This document shows positions 1 to 5,232 of a DNA stretch of 5,232 nt, piece after piece (position 1 is the first letter of the stretch; each line of letters starts with the position of its first letter). A program made the position numbers and the translations under genes. The notes beneath the pieces were generated by a model. The model did not search any database and had not been told where the DNA came from. It saw nothing but the letters and a program-made list of their open reading frames with translations. Origin of the DNA: Eubacteriales bacterium (GTDB taxonomy: Bacteria; Bacillota; Clostridia; Peptostreptococcales; Anaerovoracaceae). The stretch is from NCBI GenBank assembly GCA_028691625.1, contig JAQUYZ010000107.1, forward strand, positions 1,110-6,341, given 5' to 3'.

Positions 1-56
1 CGCCCCTTGTTCAATTGGGCCTTATATTCGCGAATATAGCTGTTTAATGATTCCAC
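1..56 (-). CDS. 5' end of a leftward gene, truncated by the window edge; possibly a DUF7000-like small protein
   Basis: On the minus strand a GTG at 54-56 opens a frame that stays open to the window edge, giving 18 full codons: VESLNSYIREYKAQLNKG. A GAGGTG ribosome binding site at 64-69 sits 7 bases before the GTG, and a good promoter lies upstream at 119-147, which together make this a real gene start. An in-frame ATG at 93-95 is an alternative start, but its spacing to a GGGAG-like sequence is too long (about 12 bases). The pattern of a short helix followed by EYKxQLxKG recalls, from memory, the N-terminus of a family of uncharacterised proteins (DUF7000 type) found in Bacillota. With only 18 residues this identity is a guess; the existence of a coding start is better supported. 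It is divergent from the hydrolase operon. Confidence 0.5.
   Translation of the reverse strand, partial: MESLNSYIREYKAQLNKG
23..38. repeat. Perfect 16-bp palindrome TATATTCGCGAATATA
   Basis: The 16 bases read identically on both strands, centred between positions 30 and 31. The palindrome lies inside the first codons of the leftward partial gene, where it encodes part of YIREY, so it may simply be coding sequence. It could alternatively be a protein-binding site or a small hairpin just after the start codon. Only the symmetry is observed; function is not shown. Confidence 0.4.
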
Positions 57-118
57 AATTCCACACCTCTTCCAACTTTGGCTGTTCCCTTCCATTTGCA
101 ATAGAAACTCCCAAAGTG

Positions 119-147
119 AGTATATCGCATTCCGTCCGTGTAATCAA
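119..147 (-). promoter_or_regulatory. Sigma-A-like promoter for the leftward partial gene
   Basis: Read on the minus strand, a -35 box TTGATT (142-147, 4 of 6 consensus bases) is separated by exactly 17 bases from a -10 box TATACT (119-124, 5 of 6). Transcription would start near 112, giving a leader of about 55 bases before the GTG at 56 that contains the GAGGTG site at 64-69. Box quality, spacing and position relative to the gene start all agree, but no experimental support is available. Confidence 0.55.
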
Positions 148-185
148 TACCGCCTCTTATGCTCTTTTTTCGACCGCTTATCCGT

Positions 186-214
186 TTTCCAGTACAAATA
201 TGATTTAATAAAAT
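186..214 (+). promoter_or_regulatory. Candidate promoter for the hydrolase-LytTR-membrane protein operon
   Basis: TTTCCA at 186-191 (4 of 6 match to the -35 consensus) and TAAAAT at 209-214 (5 of 6 match to the -10 consensus) are 17 bases apart in an AT-rich stretch. This would start transcription near 221, about 36 bases before the ATG at 257. TAGAAT at 214-219 is an overlapping alternative -10, but it has a poorer -35. The -35 box is weak, so the operon may need an activator; the LytTR protein encoded in it is an obvious but unproven candidate. Confidence 0.35.
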
Positions 215-256
215 AGAATGACTGCATCCGATATCAATGAAACGAGGAGGTAGATT

Positions 257-1456
257 ATGAAACAGAGAAAGAAGAGAGCCTTCATTTTGATCGCATTCGT
301 ATTCATCATGATGATAGGCTTTATTGTGCTTTCTATAGCAAACGGACCCTTATCAAAAGATGAAATGAATGGTAAGATTGATAGAGAACTTACAAATATG
401 GTTAACGAGCATACTGATATTTCCAGTGCCCTTCTGACAATCTATTCAGATGAGCTGCACCTGAACGAAACGTATGCGGCAGGTCATACGGGCAAGGATT
501 TGGCTGAGCCGGTGACAGTGGATCATCCGTATTATTCAGCCAGTATCGGAAAGACATTCACAGCTGCTCTGATCGGCATGCTTTGCGAAGAGGGTGTGAT
601 TCGTTATGATGATTTCATCTCAGATCATCTTGATGAGAGTCTGCTTGAAGGTATGTTCGTGTACGATGGCGTGGATTACAAAAACCAGGTAACGATCAGG
701 CAATTGCTCGGCCATATGTCGGGTATCGGTGACTATTATGAAGACCCTGTATCCCAAGGTGACACGATGCTTGAGATTATGATTAATCAACCGGATAAGC
801 TGTGGACTCCTCTTGAGTTGGTTTCCTTTACCAGAGAAAACCAAAAGGCAATCGCAAAGCCCGGAGAGGTATTTCATTATTCTGATACAGGGTACCTCCT
901 GCTTGGTTTTCTGATAGAAGCGGTTACCGGGCAGCAATTCGATGAGGTGCTGCAAGAGAGAATTCTCGACCCGCTTGGGATGAATGACACGTATCTGATC
1001 TTTCAATCAAAACCAAATCATTCTCAAAAATATGATATACTAGAAGTGTATGTCAATGGGATTGATGTATCGGATACCAACGCGTTAAGCTTTGACTGGT
1101 CGGGAGGCGGCTTGGTGACAACGATGGCGGACCTGTTAAAGTTCAGCAAAGCGCTTCATGAAGGAAAACTGGTTGGAATTGATACATTGAAGCAGATGGC
1201 GGATTTCAATAAGAACTATATCAACGGTGTTTACTATGGGCTTGGAATGATGGAGTTTCGTTTCGGAGAATTCTCATTTTTTCTGAAAGACTTGCCGAAT
1301 ATCTACGGCGGCGTAGGTGATAGCTCCACATTTATGATGTATGAACCAACAAATGAAATTCATATCATCGCTAATTTTGGTTCGATCAATTTTATGGAGG
1401 AGAGCGTCCCTTTCCTTGCCAATACGTTGATGATTGTGGATCTGTTGAAAGAATAA
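257..1456 (+). CDS. Membrane-anchored serine hydrolase, beta-lactamase family (S12/class C-like)
   Basis: A 399-residue protein of the serine beta-lactamase/penicillin-binding-protein fold, whose members hydrolyse peptides, esters or beta-lactams through an acyl-enzyme. Residues 1-7 are basic and about 8-28 form one hydrophobic helix, so it is probably anchored in the membrane with the catalytic domain outside. The SxxK motif is S96-I-G-K99, giving the nucleophile and general base. The second motif is Y208-S-D210 within HYSDTGY, typical of the esterase/PBP-like branch rather than true AmpC (YxN). The third motif region, NIYGGVGDSS at 348-357, has Tyr350 where a Lys or His is usual. SGGGLVTTMADLLKF (282-296) is also characteristic of the family. 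The ATG at 257 follows GAGGAGG (244-250) by 6 bases, which fixes the start. It is the first gene of a tight operon with a LytTR regulator. Substrate cannot be read from sequence; cell-wall peptide or a signal or antimicrobial molecule are possibilities. Confidence 0.9.
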   Translation: MKQRKKRAFILIAFVFIMMIGFIVLSIANGPLSKDEMNGKIDRELTNMVNEHTDISSALLTIYSDELHLNETYAAGHTGKDLAEPVTVDHPYYSASIGKTFTAALIGMLCEEGVIRYDDFISDHLDESLLEGMFVYDGVDYKNQVTIRQLLGHMSGIGDYYEDPVSQGDTMLEIMINQPDKLWTPLELVSFTRENQKAIAKPGEVFHYSDTGYLLLGFLIEAVTGQQFDEVLQERILDPLGMNDTYLIFQSKPNHSQKYDILEVYVNGIDVSDTNALSFDWSGGGLVTTMADLLKFSKALHEGKLVGIDTLKQMADFNKNYINGVYYGLGMMEFRFGEFSFFLKDLPNIYGGVGDSSTFMMYEPTNEIHIIANFGSINFMEESVPFLANTLMIVDLLKE

Positions 1457-1465
1457 CACAGACTG

Positions 1466-2014
1466 GTGCAAATGGATATTCAATTATTTTGTTCTGAGCA
1501 AATAAAAGAAAAAATAAATCGGGTTCTTGCTAAATCGGGAATCAATCTCTCAGATGATGCAAAAATCGTCTTAGTTGAGCGCGGGTTTGAGATTCCCCCC
1601 GAAAAGCTGGCTGTCATTTTTGATCCCATCGATTATATGGAAGCGATCGAACTGTTGAATAAAGACTGCGAATTAAAACAAGGCGGTCCGGATACGATTA
1701 CGGGGTTTTCAAACAACAGATATCGTTTGATTCCGATTCAGGAGATCTATCATATTGATGCACGCGGCTCCGAAATCGTATGTGATTCAGGAAAAGAACT
1801 CTATTATCTGAAGAACACCCTGCAATACTATGAGGAATTCTTAAGTGCTCAAGGCATCATCCGTATCAATAAATCTCAGCTTGTCAATTTAATAAATGTA
1901 AAGGAAATCATACCCTGGTTCAACGGGCGGCTGGTGGTGGTTTTAAAAAATAACCAGGAGTTGGAAGTTTCAAGGTTTTATGCAAAGGCATTAAGAAAAA
2001 CCTTGAATCTATAA
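1466..2014 (+). CDS. LytTR-domain transcriptional regulator without a recognisable receiver domain
   Basis: A protein of up to 182 residues. From about 78 to the end it matches the LytTR DNA-binding domain: RLIPIQEIYHIDARGSEI (87-104), then IIRINKSQLVN (131-141, the conserved F/IRxxxSxLVN core) and LEVSRFYAKALRKTL (166-180, conserved SRxY). The first 75 residues have alternating hydrophobic strands (IVLVERG 34-40, LAVIFD 48-53) that look receiver-like, but no phospho-accepting Asp setting is recognisable, so this is not a standard two-component response regulator. It should bind DNA in the cytoplasm, probably as a dimer on spaced direct repeats. The gene begins 9 bases after the hydrolase stop. 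Starts available are GTG 1466 or ATG 1472, the latter giving 180 residues; neither has a clear Shine-Dalgarno, so translation may be coupled to the upstream gene. A membrane protein follows after 9 bases, as in LytTR regulatory systems. Confidence 0.88.
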   Translation: MQMDIQLFCSEQIKEKINRVLAKSGINLSDDAKIVLVERGFEIPPEKLAVIFDPIDYMEAIELLNKDCELKQGGPDTITGFSNNRYRLIPIQEIYHIDARGSEIVCDSGKELYYLKNTLQYYEEFLSAQGIIRINKSQLVNLINVKEIIPWFNGRLVVVLKNNQELEVSRFYAKALRKTLNL

Positions 2015-2018
2015 GGAG
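2013..2018 (+). promoter_or_regulatory. Ribosome binding site AAGGAG overlapping the LytTR stop codon
   Basis: AAGGAG lies 5 bases before the ATG at 2024 and its first two bases belong to the TAA stop of the LytTR gene (2012-2014). This supports the chosen start of the membrane protein and points to translational coupling of the two genes. Confidence 0.7.
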
Positions 2019-2023
2019 TAAAT

Positions 2024-2458
2024 ATGTTGGAACGAATCGATATCAAGGATATTTTATCTTCATTCGTGATTGGTGCACTGATCGGTCTGTTCGCTCAGAT
2101 GGCTCTGAATCCGGTGCCGGATTTGAAATCACTGGTTATCTGTGTCTTAATCAGTGGTATAATCGGATTTTTTGTCGGTACGGCCATTGTTTATGTGATG
2201 GCGCTGCTTCCGATTCAGATTGCGAAACCAAGCACGTATTTTATAATCAACAACCTGGCTGCTCTGTTTATCACTTTAGCAGTCATATTGTCATTCTATT
2301 TTTACGGAATTGAAAATTTTGCCTTCAATGATTTAAGGATCGTTCTTTTCATTGCATTCGTAGTCATTGTTTCTGCAAATATTCTGGATTACTTCAGATA
2401 TAGAAGGACGAATCTCAAGTTGATGGAATATATCGAAAAGAAGAATAAATTGAAATAA
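2024..2458 (+). CDS. Four-helix membrane protein, DUF3021-like, probable partner of the LytTR regulator
   Basis: A 144-residue integral membrane protein with four predicted helices at about 12-30, 36-58, 73-95 and 104-122, and a basic, charged cytoplasmic-looking tail from 124 (YRYRR-type segment followed by KLMEYIEKKNKLK). Length, helix number and the GALIGLFAQ opening fit the DUF3021-type proteins that sit directly after LytTR regulators in many Bacillota. No enzymatic or transport motif is visible. In characterised LytTR regulatory systems of streptococci (HdrRM, BrsRM) the membrane protein inhibits the co-transcribed regulator; the same role here is inference from gene order. The start is fixed by AAGGAG 5 bases upstream. 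It is apparently the last gene of the operon, since the next material is on the other strand. Family assignment is from memory of the pattern and is less certain than the topology. Confidence 0.75.
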   Translation: MLERIDIKDILSSFVIGALIGLFAQMALNPVPDLKSLVICVLISGIIGFFVGTAIVYVMALLPIQIAKPSTYFIINNLAALFITLAVILSFYFYGIENFAFNDLRIVLFIAFVVIVSANILDYFRYRRTNLKLMEYIEKKNKLK

Positions 2459-2478
2459 AAAGACTCTATAACGGTTGC

Positions 2479-2501
2479 AGTAAAGCCTCTTCTCCTTTAC
2501 T
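2479..2501. terminator. Weak hairpin between converging transcripts
   Basis: AGTAAAG (2479-2485) and CTTTACT (2495-2501) are perfect inverted copies of 7 bases around a 9-base loop, located between the 3' end of the rightward operon and the 3' end of the UvrA remnant, whose stop codon (2497-2499) lies in the right arm. The stem is short and AT-rich and no T-run follows immediately on either strand; on the minus strand TTTTT occurs only about 17 bases later. A bidirectional terminator is therefore only a possibility. Confidence 0.2.
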
Positions 2502-2964
2502 TCAGCCAGCCTTCTTTTAGCACATAGCCGCCACGCTCTCCGCCTTCCGGTCCCATCTCAATGATATAATCTGAGAGCTCATCCAGAAGATACATCGTTC
2601 CTTCTGTTTTGCCGTCGCAAAGCTCTTTTGCCAGCTTGATTCTCTGCGCCTCACCTCCGGATAAGGTGGCTGCACTTTGTCCGAATTTGATATAATAGAG
2701 CCCGACCTTACAGAGCATATCCAATATTCGGTCGATATCTTCTTCTCTTTTGAAAAATTCCTTTACTTCACCAATCTCCAAATCAAGAACATAGATATCC
2801 GGCATAAAATGCATCGGAATTGCGAAACTTAAATATTCAAGTCCTGAATGGCTTTCATCAAGAATTGAAAATCCTTTGGATGCAGACCCTTTGAAGGCTC
2901 ATCCATGATATATAGAATAGATTTTCTTCTCCTCCGCCAAAGCCAGAACCTCTCCCTTCATCCA
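2497..2964 (-). pseudogene. uvrA-like: Decayed UvrA-type ABC ATPase (excinuclease subunit A-like) remnant
   Basis: The longest open piece starts at a Met at 2814 (105 residues; the frame is open back to 2898). It opens with MHFMPDIYV, matching the segment before the second zinc hook of UvrA, then skips the CxxC region directly to EVKEFF. It continues through GLYYIKFGQSAAT and the intact ABC signature LSGGEAQRIK (51-60) to a Walker-B-like TMYLLDE (73-79). It then jumps to LSDYIIEMGPEGGERGG (80-96), omitting roughly 45-50 residues that normally hold the D-loop and H-loop. Upstream, another frame (stop at 2829-2831) encodes IMDEPSKGLHPKD (about 2871-2909), a Walker B of the first ATPase half, and WMKGEVLAL (2938-2964) resembles a stretch near the first zinc hook. 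Order of fragments matches UvrA, but no Walker A, hooks or full halves remain. It cannot be an active DNA-repair ATPase. The full family is about 750-950 residues, so most of the gene has been lost. Confidence 0.8.
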
Positions 2965-3033
2965 GTTTGCATTCGGCTTTTCTCTGTGCTTTCTCAGGTT
3001 CCCCCACCAGGGAGAGGCGGATATCCACCTTCC

Positions 3034-3942
3034 CTATAGAGGAGCTATCGGTATGAATATTTCTACAACCCTCCTTGCACCATCTTCTTTTCCTTGCGGC
3101 GGGTAATATTCAAAGCAAAATCTGTCATCGGGCAAATAACCGCTATCCGGAAGCCATTCAGATATCATGTAATTCCATGCGCTCTGATATTCCTCCGGCC
3201 CAAGCAGAAATCTGCCAACGGCATATTTCCCGCCCGCAAGCTCCATACAACCAAACTCACCCTGGCTTGCCACATCATTTTTGATCGTCATGCATACACT
3301 CAAGCGCAGCTTTTCCTCCGCTGTCAAATCACTGTAATCATGATATACGACGAACCACTTTGTCTCCTGATCTACCATTTTATTTTTGTCCGCAAAACGA
3401 TACAGCTTGGTAAAAAGCTTTGAGAATAAATCCGAATTTCCTTTATATGCGCCGGTATATCTGGTGTAGAGTACTTTTATCGGCTCCACAGATCGAATCG
3501 TGAGTTCAATAGGTTCATTGTAATCGATATCATTCGGGAATACTTTTCCATTCGTGCGATTATTATGAATCATTTGATTCATTTCCGGACTGCTGATTTT
3601 CCGGATCCGGCTTGCACTCATACGGTACCTTTCTTTTAAAGCTTTCGCAAAGGATGCCTGATTTGAGAAGCCGACCGAAAGCGCAATTTCTTGTACTGTC
3701 AGCTTCCTGTTGCTTCTAAGAAGAAAAATCGCTTTTTCAAGGCGCAGTCTTTTAATAAAGCTGTATAAGCTTTCAGATGTAAACTGCCTGAAAATTCTTT
3801 GAAAATGATACTCGGAAAAGGAAGCAATCCTGGCAAGCTTCTGAGTATTGATTTCTTCGTCCAGATGGTTTTCTATGAAGTCCTGCACCGCATTGATTCT
3901 TTCAATATAGATTTGTCTGGATTCTTTACCAAACGGTTCCAT
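3034..3942 (-). CDS. AraC-family transcriptional regulator with C-terminal GyrI-like ligand-binding domain
   Basis: A 302-residue cytoplasmic regulator when started at the ATG at 3940-3942. That start has AGGGGGAG (3947-3954) 4 bases upstream; a longer in-frame start at 4002 would overlap the transporter by 50 bases and add a 20-residue extension with no family resemblance, so it is rejected. Residues about 12-116 form the AraC double helix-turn-helix: INTQKLARIASFSEYHFQRIF (31-51) and TVQEIALSVGFSNQASFAKAL (82-102). Residues about 144-300 form a GyrI/BmrR-type effector domain, beginning EPIELTIRSVEPIKVLYTR and ending FEYYPP (277-282) and VVEIFIPI (292-299). Members with this domain bind small amphipathic or cationic molecules and control efflux or stress genes. 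The gene starts 10 bases after the transporter stop codon, and its ribosome site overlaps that stop (3953-3955), so the two are co-transcribed and probably coupled. It likely regulates this operon; activation versus repression cannot be told. Confidence 0.9.
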   Translation of the reverse strand: MEPFGKESRQIYIERINAVQDFIENHLDEEINTQKLARIASFSEYHFQRIFRQFTSESLYSFIKRLRLEKAIFLLRSNRKLTVQEIALSVGFSNQASFAKALKERYRMSASRIRKISSPEMNQMIHNNRTNGKVFPNDIDYNEPIELTIRSVEPIKVLYTRYTGAYKGNSDLFSKLFTKLYRFADKNKMVDQETKWFVVYHDYSDLTAEEKLRLSVCMTIKNDVASQGEFGCMELAGGKYAVGRFLLGPEEYQSAWNYMISEWLPDSGYLPDDRFCFEYYPPQGKEDGARRVVEIFIPIAPL

Positions 3943-3952
3943 ACTTCTCCCC

Positions 3953-5155
3953 CTATAAAACCGGCATTCTTCTTTTGGCGAAACCAAGCATGAGCCTGGC
4001 AAGGATCACTGAGGCCACGGAGAAACCAATCACACAGTAGAATGTTGTAACGTAGGTACCCGAGGAGGTATATAGCATACCTGCAAGGTACGGTCCCAAA
4101 AAAGCTGCCAGGATCAGGTGCGTCGTGATGAAGCCGAAATTACTTGAAAAGAACCTGGGACCGTAAAACCGGATTGCGAGAGCGGAACTGGAGGTGGGGG
4201 AAGCGCCAAAACTCATCCCCACCAGCACACAACCTATCCCCAGAAGAGGGATACTGGCAAGGGAAACGGCGATGGCTGCGATGACAGCGGCCGCGACAAA
4301 GAGAACAGAGATATAATTGACAGTCCGCTTTACACCGAACTTATCATATGCCGTACCAAATAAAAGCCGGCCGATGCCGTTGGAAGCGGAAGTCAATCCG
4401 GCAAAGAAAGCTGCAGACGAGGATGTTGCACCAATCTGCATGGCGCATGGGGCAATATGGCCCATCAGGGCCAGGCCCGCAGCCGACAGCGTGATCAGCC
4501 AGAGGTAAAAAAACTTAAAATCAGCAGAAGCCAACATTTGTGTTGATGTAAAATCACCCACTTGATCCGGCATTATTTGAGCTGTTTTTTCTTTGTTCTT
4601 GCAGGTCAGCTGAAGACATAAACCCATAATCACCAGAAGACCACCGAAAATAATCCCCAAGAACCAGAAAGTCTGACGCCAGCCGATGGCAGCGATCAAT
4701 GTATTGCAGATGGAACCTAAAACGAGGGCTCCAAGGCCAAAACACATCATCAGAATACCGGACAGCATACCTTGCTTGCCGGGAATCAGCCTGATCCCAA
4801 CTGAAATCAGCTGAGAGTATGCGAGACCAACGCCGAATCCAACGCCAACACCGTATGCGATGTAGAACGTGAGAATCGTCTGTGTCTTGCTCGCCATCAG
4901 GAAGCCGGCTGCGATGAGAGCTGCACCGGCAATCAGCGTAATGAATGGCTTATCTTTCATATTGTTGAAACGGCCTCCGGACAGGATGCCTAAGCACATA
5001 GTGATCATGGATATGGTAAATGTCAGGGACGTTTCAGCACGAACCCACCCAAATTCTGCCTCCAACGGCTTTACGAAAATGGAATACCCATATATGAGAC
5101 CCAGACAAAGAAGGGTAACCATGCAAAGAATTATTACGGGAATTTTTGATTTCAT
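3953..5155 (-). CDS. Major facilitator superfamily transporter, oxalate/formate-antiporter (OFA)-like
   Basis: A 400-residue inner-membrane transporter with the usual 12 hydrophobic segments and a central hydrophilic loop at about 185-214 (LTCKNKEK to LASADF). The N-terminal YGYSIFVKPLEAEFGWVRAE (22-41) closely follows the OFA-group pattern YxxxxFVKPLxxEFGWxRAE. The C-terminal half carries the MFS loop motif GRLLFGTAYDKFGVKR (262-277), and GPYLAGML at 354-361 in helix 11 is also OFA-like. OFA proteins exchange or import small carboxylates; the helix-11 lysine used by OxlT for oxalate appears to be replaced here (see findings), so oxalate is unlikely. The ATG at 5153-5155 follows GAGGAG (5163-5168) by 7 bases. 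It is the first gene of an operon with an AraC/GyrI regulator, a context equally suited to export of a toxic compound or uptake of an organic acid. Substrate is unknown. Confidence 0.88.
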   Translation of the reverse strand: MKSKIPVIILCMVTLLCLGLIYGYSIFVKPLEAEFGWVRAETSLTFTISMITMCLGILSGGRFNNMKDKPFITLIAGAALIAAGFLMASKTQTILTFYIAYGVGVGFGVGLAYSQLISVGIRLIPGKQGMLSGILMMCFGLGALVLGSICNTLIAAIGWRQTFWFLGIIFGGLLVIMGLCLQLTCKNKEKTAQIMPDQVGDFTSTQMLASADFKFFYLWLITLSAAGLALMGHIAPCAMQIGATSSSAAFFAGLTSASNGIGRLLFGTAYDKFGVKRTVNYISVLFVAAAVIAAIAVSLASIPLLGIGCVLVGMSFGASPTSSSALAIRFYGPRFFSSNFGFITTHLILAAFLGPYLAGMLYTSSGTYVTTFYCVIGFSVASVILARLMLGFAKRRMPVL

Positions 5156-5162
5156 ATTTCTG

Positions 5163-5168
5163 CTCCTC
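5163..5168 (-). promoter_or_regulatory. Ribosome binding site of the transporter gene
   Basis: Read on the minus strand this is GAGGAG, 7 bases before the ATG at 5155, and it decides the start of the transporter. Confidence 0.75.
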
Positions 5169-5177
5169 GTATAATAT

Positions 5178-5212
5178 GTTTTGTAATCAGGTTTTTCACT
5201 TGTTTACAAAAC
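5178..5212. promoter_or_regulatory. Inverted repeat GTTTTGTAA-N17-TTACAAAAC, candidate operator of the transporter operon
   Basis: The arms at 5178-5186 and 5204-5212 are perfect 9-base inverted copies separated by 17 bases, with centres 26 bases apart. They lie 23-57 bases upstream of the transporter start. The best promoter-like pair on the minus strand, GTGAAA (5194-5199) and TATTAT (5171-5176) with 17-base spacing, falls within the same stretch, but it would start transcription inside the ribosome site, so it is doubtful. The repeat could be bound by the AraC protein of the operon or another regulator. The sequence is AT-rich, so a chance repeat is not excluded. Confidence 0.4.
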
Positions 5213-5232
5213 TTTTTTAATTTAACGGATTT

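Noticed and set aside
120..200. Possible LytTR-type direct repeats upstream of the hydrolase operon
   Set aside because: CCGT-containing words occur (131-140, 182-188), but no pair matches a LytTR half-site with regular spacing well enough to claim.
620..1006. Minus-strand open frame of 128 codons inside the hydrolase gene
   Set aside because: It is the antisense shadow of a clearly recognisable hydrolase, with no family resemblance of its own.
1021..1045. TATACT-containing promoter-like sequence within the hydrolase gene
   Set aside because: It lies in well-conserved coding sequence, has no matching -35 box at proper spacing, and no gene starts shortly downstream.
2995..3016. GC-rich hairpin-like sequence (CCCTGGTGGG on the minus strand) after the AraC gene as a terminator
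   Set aside because: The stem is only about three base pairs around TGGT and no T-run follows on the minus strand.
3943..4002. 20-residue N-terminal extension of the AraC regulator from an upstream ATG at 4002
   Set aside because: It overlaps the 3' end of the transporter gene, does not resemble AraC proteins, and the internal ATG at 3942 has a strong ribosome binding site at 3947-3954.
4869..5174. Plus-strand open frame of 101 codons opposite the transporter
   Set aside because: It is antisense to the transmembrane helices of the transporter and shows no motif.
1..5232. CRISPR array, tRNA/rRNA, insertion sequence or phage genes
   Set aside because: No regularly spaced repeats, cloverleaf-like sequence, transposase motif or phage structural gene was seen on either strand.

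Overview
The window reads as a chromosomal stretch of a Bacillota (Firmicutes) genome, most likely a clostridial or Paenibacillus-like lineage. Reasons: strong AGGAGG-type ribosome binding sites, a stand-alone LytTR regulator beside a small membrane protein, an AraC regulator with a GyrI-like ligand domain, and moderate, slightly AT-leaning base composition (judged by eye, not computed). No rRNA, tRNA, CRISPR array or insertion sequence is visible.

Left edge (1-256): the first codons of a leftward gene cut by the window edge (start at 56), and a divergent control region. The leftward gene has a good sigma-A-like promoter (119-147). The rightward operon has a weaker candidate (186-214).

Rightward operon (257-2458): a membrane-anchored serine hydrolase of the beta-lactamase/penicillin-binding-protein fold, a LytTR DNA-binding regulator without a recognisable phospho-acceptor domain, and a four-helix membrane protein. 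Intergenic gaps are 9 bases each, so the three are probably co-transcribed. The regulator plus membrane-protein pair resembles LytTR regulatory systems, in which the membrane protein holds the regulator in check. The hydrolase as a third member is the most interesting aspect of the window.

Middle (about 2460-3033): a decayed leftward remnant of a UvrA-type ABC ATPase. One open frame keeps an intact LSGGEAQRIK signature but has lost the zinc-hook cysteines and everything between Walker B and the C-terminal DYIIEMGPEGG motif. More fragments, one frameshifted, lie upstream.

Right part (3034-5155): a leftward two-gene operon. A 12-helix major facilitator transporter of the oxalate/formate-antiporter-like group is followed 10 bases later by an AraC-type regulator with a C-terminal GyrI-like small-molecule-binding domain. 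The layout suggests a transporter whose expression responds to a ligand sensed by its own operon's regulator. A perfect 9-bp inverted repeat (5178-5186 / 5204-5212) just upstream of the transporter is a candidate operator.

No clearly new multi-gene system is demonstrable from the sequence. The best candidate is the hydrolase-LytTR-membrane protein operon.
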